This document shows, piece by piece, positions 63,273 to 64,000 of a stretch of 64,000 nt of DNA. Under the pieces are notes generated by a model. It did not search any database. It had not been told where the DNA came from and worked only from the letters and a program-made list of their open reading frames with translations. The translations under genes and the position numbers were made by a program. The DNA is taken from the NCBI GenBank assembly GCA_034521495.1, contig JAXHMK010000017.1, forward strand, positions 38,931-102,930. The letters run 5' to 3'. Numbering within the stretch: the stretch's first letter is position 1; each line of letters opens with the position of its first letter. Source of the stretch: Balneolaceae bacterium (lineage in GTDB: Bacteria; Bacteroidota; Rhodothermia; Balneolales; Balneolaceae).

Positions 63273-63725
63273 ATGCCACAATCATTATCCAAGGTATATA
63301 CGCATATTATTTTCAGCACCAAACACAGAGTAAAATTGATCGATAAACAGATCGAACCCCATCTGTACAACTATCTCGGTGGAATTTGCAAGAATTTTGA
63401 ATGCAATCCGGTTCAAATTGGAGGACATAAGAATCACGTTCATCTTTTATGTCTGTTATCAAGGAAGATATCCCAAATGAAATTGGTTCAGGAATTGAAG
63501 CAAAATTCATCAAAGTGGATCAAATCAAAAGGGGAGAAATACAAGGATTTTTATTGGCAGGAAGGATATGGAATTTTCTCCGTATCACCGAAAAATGTAG
63601 ATAAGGTGAGTGATTATATTCGAGATCAGGAATCGCATCACAAACATCTTTCATTCAAAGATGAGTTCAGGATGTTTTTGGACAAATATGGGATGGATTA
63701 TGATGAACGTTATGTGTGGGACTAA
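63273..63725 (+). CDS. REP-associated Y1 transposase (IS200/IS605-like, RAYT)
   Basis: This 150-residue HUH endonuclease starts MPQSLSKVYTHIIFSTKHR, the typical IS200 N-terminus. The metal-binding HUH motif is His55-Val-His57 in NHVHLL, and the catalytic tyrosine is Tyr115 in SDYIRDQESHHKH with Gln119 nearby. No tnpB accompanies it. It is flanked by REP-like palindromes on both sides, which such enzymes recognise as single-stranded hairpins. It appears intact and may account for similar hairpins elsewhere in the window. Confidence 0.92.
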   Translation: MPQSLSKVYTHIIFSTKHRVKLIDKQIEPHLYNYLGGICKNFECNPVQIGGHKNHVHLLCLLSRKISQMKLVQELKQNSSKWIKSKGEKYKDFYWQEGYGIFSVSPKNVDKVSDYIRDQESHHKHLSFKDEFRMFLDKYGMDYDERYVWD

Positions 63726-63735
63726 AATTAAAGGG

Positions 63736-63828
63736 CTGGCTTACGCCCTTTCAGGGCTGATGGGATCTGGTCTGCCATTATTCCATAGCGCTTCGCACTA
63801 TGCTGTTGATCTTGCTCCGTTGGAGCAA
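63736..63828. repeat. REP-like block, right of the Y1 transposase
   Basis: The block repeats the three-hairpin order of 62660-62756 with a few changes. After it, TTGTAAGGAATAGAGAGAT and GGTTCATACAAATAAGAG copy the leader before 63165. At the window end GTTCCGAAGGAAC begins another hairpin, so the REP series appears to continue outside. Confidence 0.78.
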
Positions 63829-64000
63829 TGTTCGAGCAAATTAATGGGACTGGATTTCTGAAAATTGTAAGGAATAGAGAGATATCGGTTCATACAAATA
63901 AGAGGCAAACAAAACAGTTAATAGTGTCACTAATGTATGAAGAACATTTCAACACAATTAATGATGGAATCAAAGCAGAAAAGAAAGTTCCGAAGGAACG

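Noticed and set aside
63131..63346. Open frame of 71 codons upstream of the Y1 transposase
   Set aside because: It covers the REP-like block and overlaps the transposase start in another frame.

Overview
The window is 64 kb of moderate-to-low GC chromosomal DNA from a bacterium of the Fibrobacterota-Chlorobiota-Bacteroidota (FCB) group. My best guess is a Balneolota (Balneola/Rhodohalobacter-like) organism. The main pointers are a secreted protein with a C-terminal type IX secretion-style sorting tail (YPNPFNPVTT, ending KMVLIK), outer-membrane barrels and lipoproteins with Bacteroidota-like signals, weak Shine-Dalgarno sites with some TTG/GTG starts, and many short palindromic repeats between genes. 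The genus is inference; the FCB placement is better supported.

Layout. 1-1578: a two-pore-helix K+ channel with two RCK domains, running off the left edge. 2082-6533: an outer-membrane protein, a peroxiredoxin-like lipoprotein, rlmN and a GNAT acetyltransferase. 7556-10750 (minus): a hydroxyacid dehydrogenase, a DinB-like protein, a secreted family 3 glycosidase and a sugar-phosphate cupin. 10863-17868 (minus): six signalling genes (two histidine kinases, a NarL-type regulator, two output-less receivers and a PAS-only protein). 18075-27000 (minus): pheA, an AAA+ ATPase, a CorC-like membrane protein, a frameshifted enoyl-CoA hydratase, two coiled-coil genes in a tight operon with pspA, and a frameshifted pyrimidine-nucleoside phosphorylase. 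27096-35618: pdxB, tatD, a GlcNAc-kinase-like gene and divergent metF and metH.

35829-44138 is the replication-linked part: dnaA, a candidate oriC with three exact DnaA boxes and one near match, prmC, an unknown gene, an outer-membrane protein, eno, recF, a DUF721/DciA helicase-loader homologue and a YbbR protein. 44413-54906 holds ispH, an M14 peptidase, a VapBC module, osmC, a phosphodiester glycosidase and an adaptor with two ABC permeases but no ATPase. 55297-64000 holds the sorting-tail protein, a gene-relic region, mnmE with a palindrome inside its reading frame, an orphan VapB, a DUF433/DUF5615 toxin-antitoxin pair, pdxH, a thioredoxin-like ferredoxin and a REP-associated Y1 transposase with its palindromes.

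Two themes deserve attention. First, pspA (a bacterial ESCRT-III relative) is followed by two coiled-coil partners, with a classical AAA+ ATPase further along on the same strand; this could be an envelope-remodelling module with a Vps4-like ATPase. Second, the window is dense with non-autonomous repeats: a 416-bp element nested in an older repeat with 12-bp flanking direct repeats, a 139-bp element present twice at identical length, and several palindromic mosaics. Two conserved genes each carry exactly one extra base, which may be genuine decay or an assembly error. No tRNA, rRNA, CRISPR array or recognisable riboswitch was seen.
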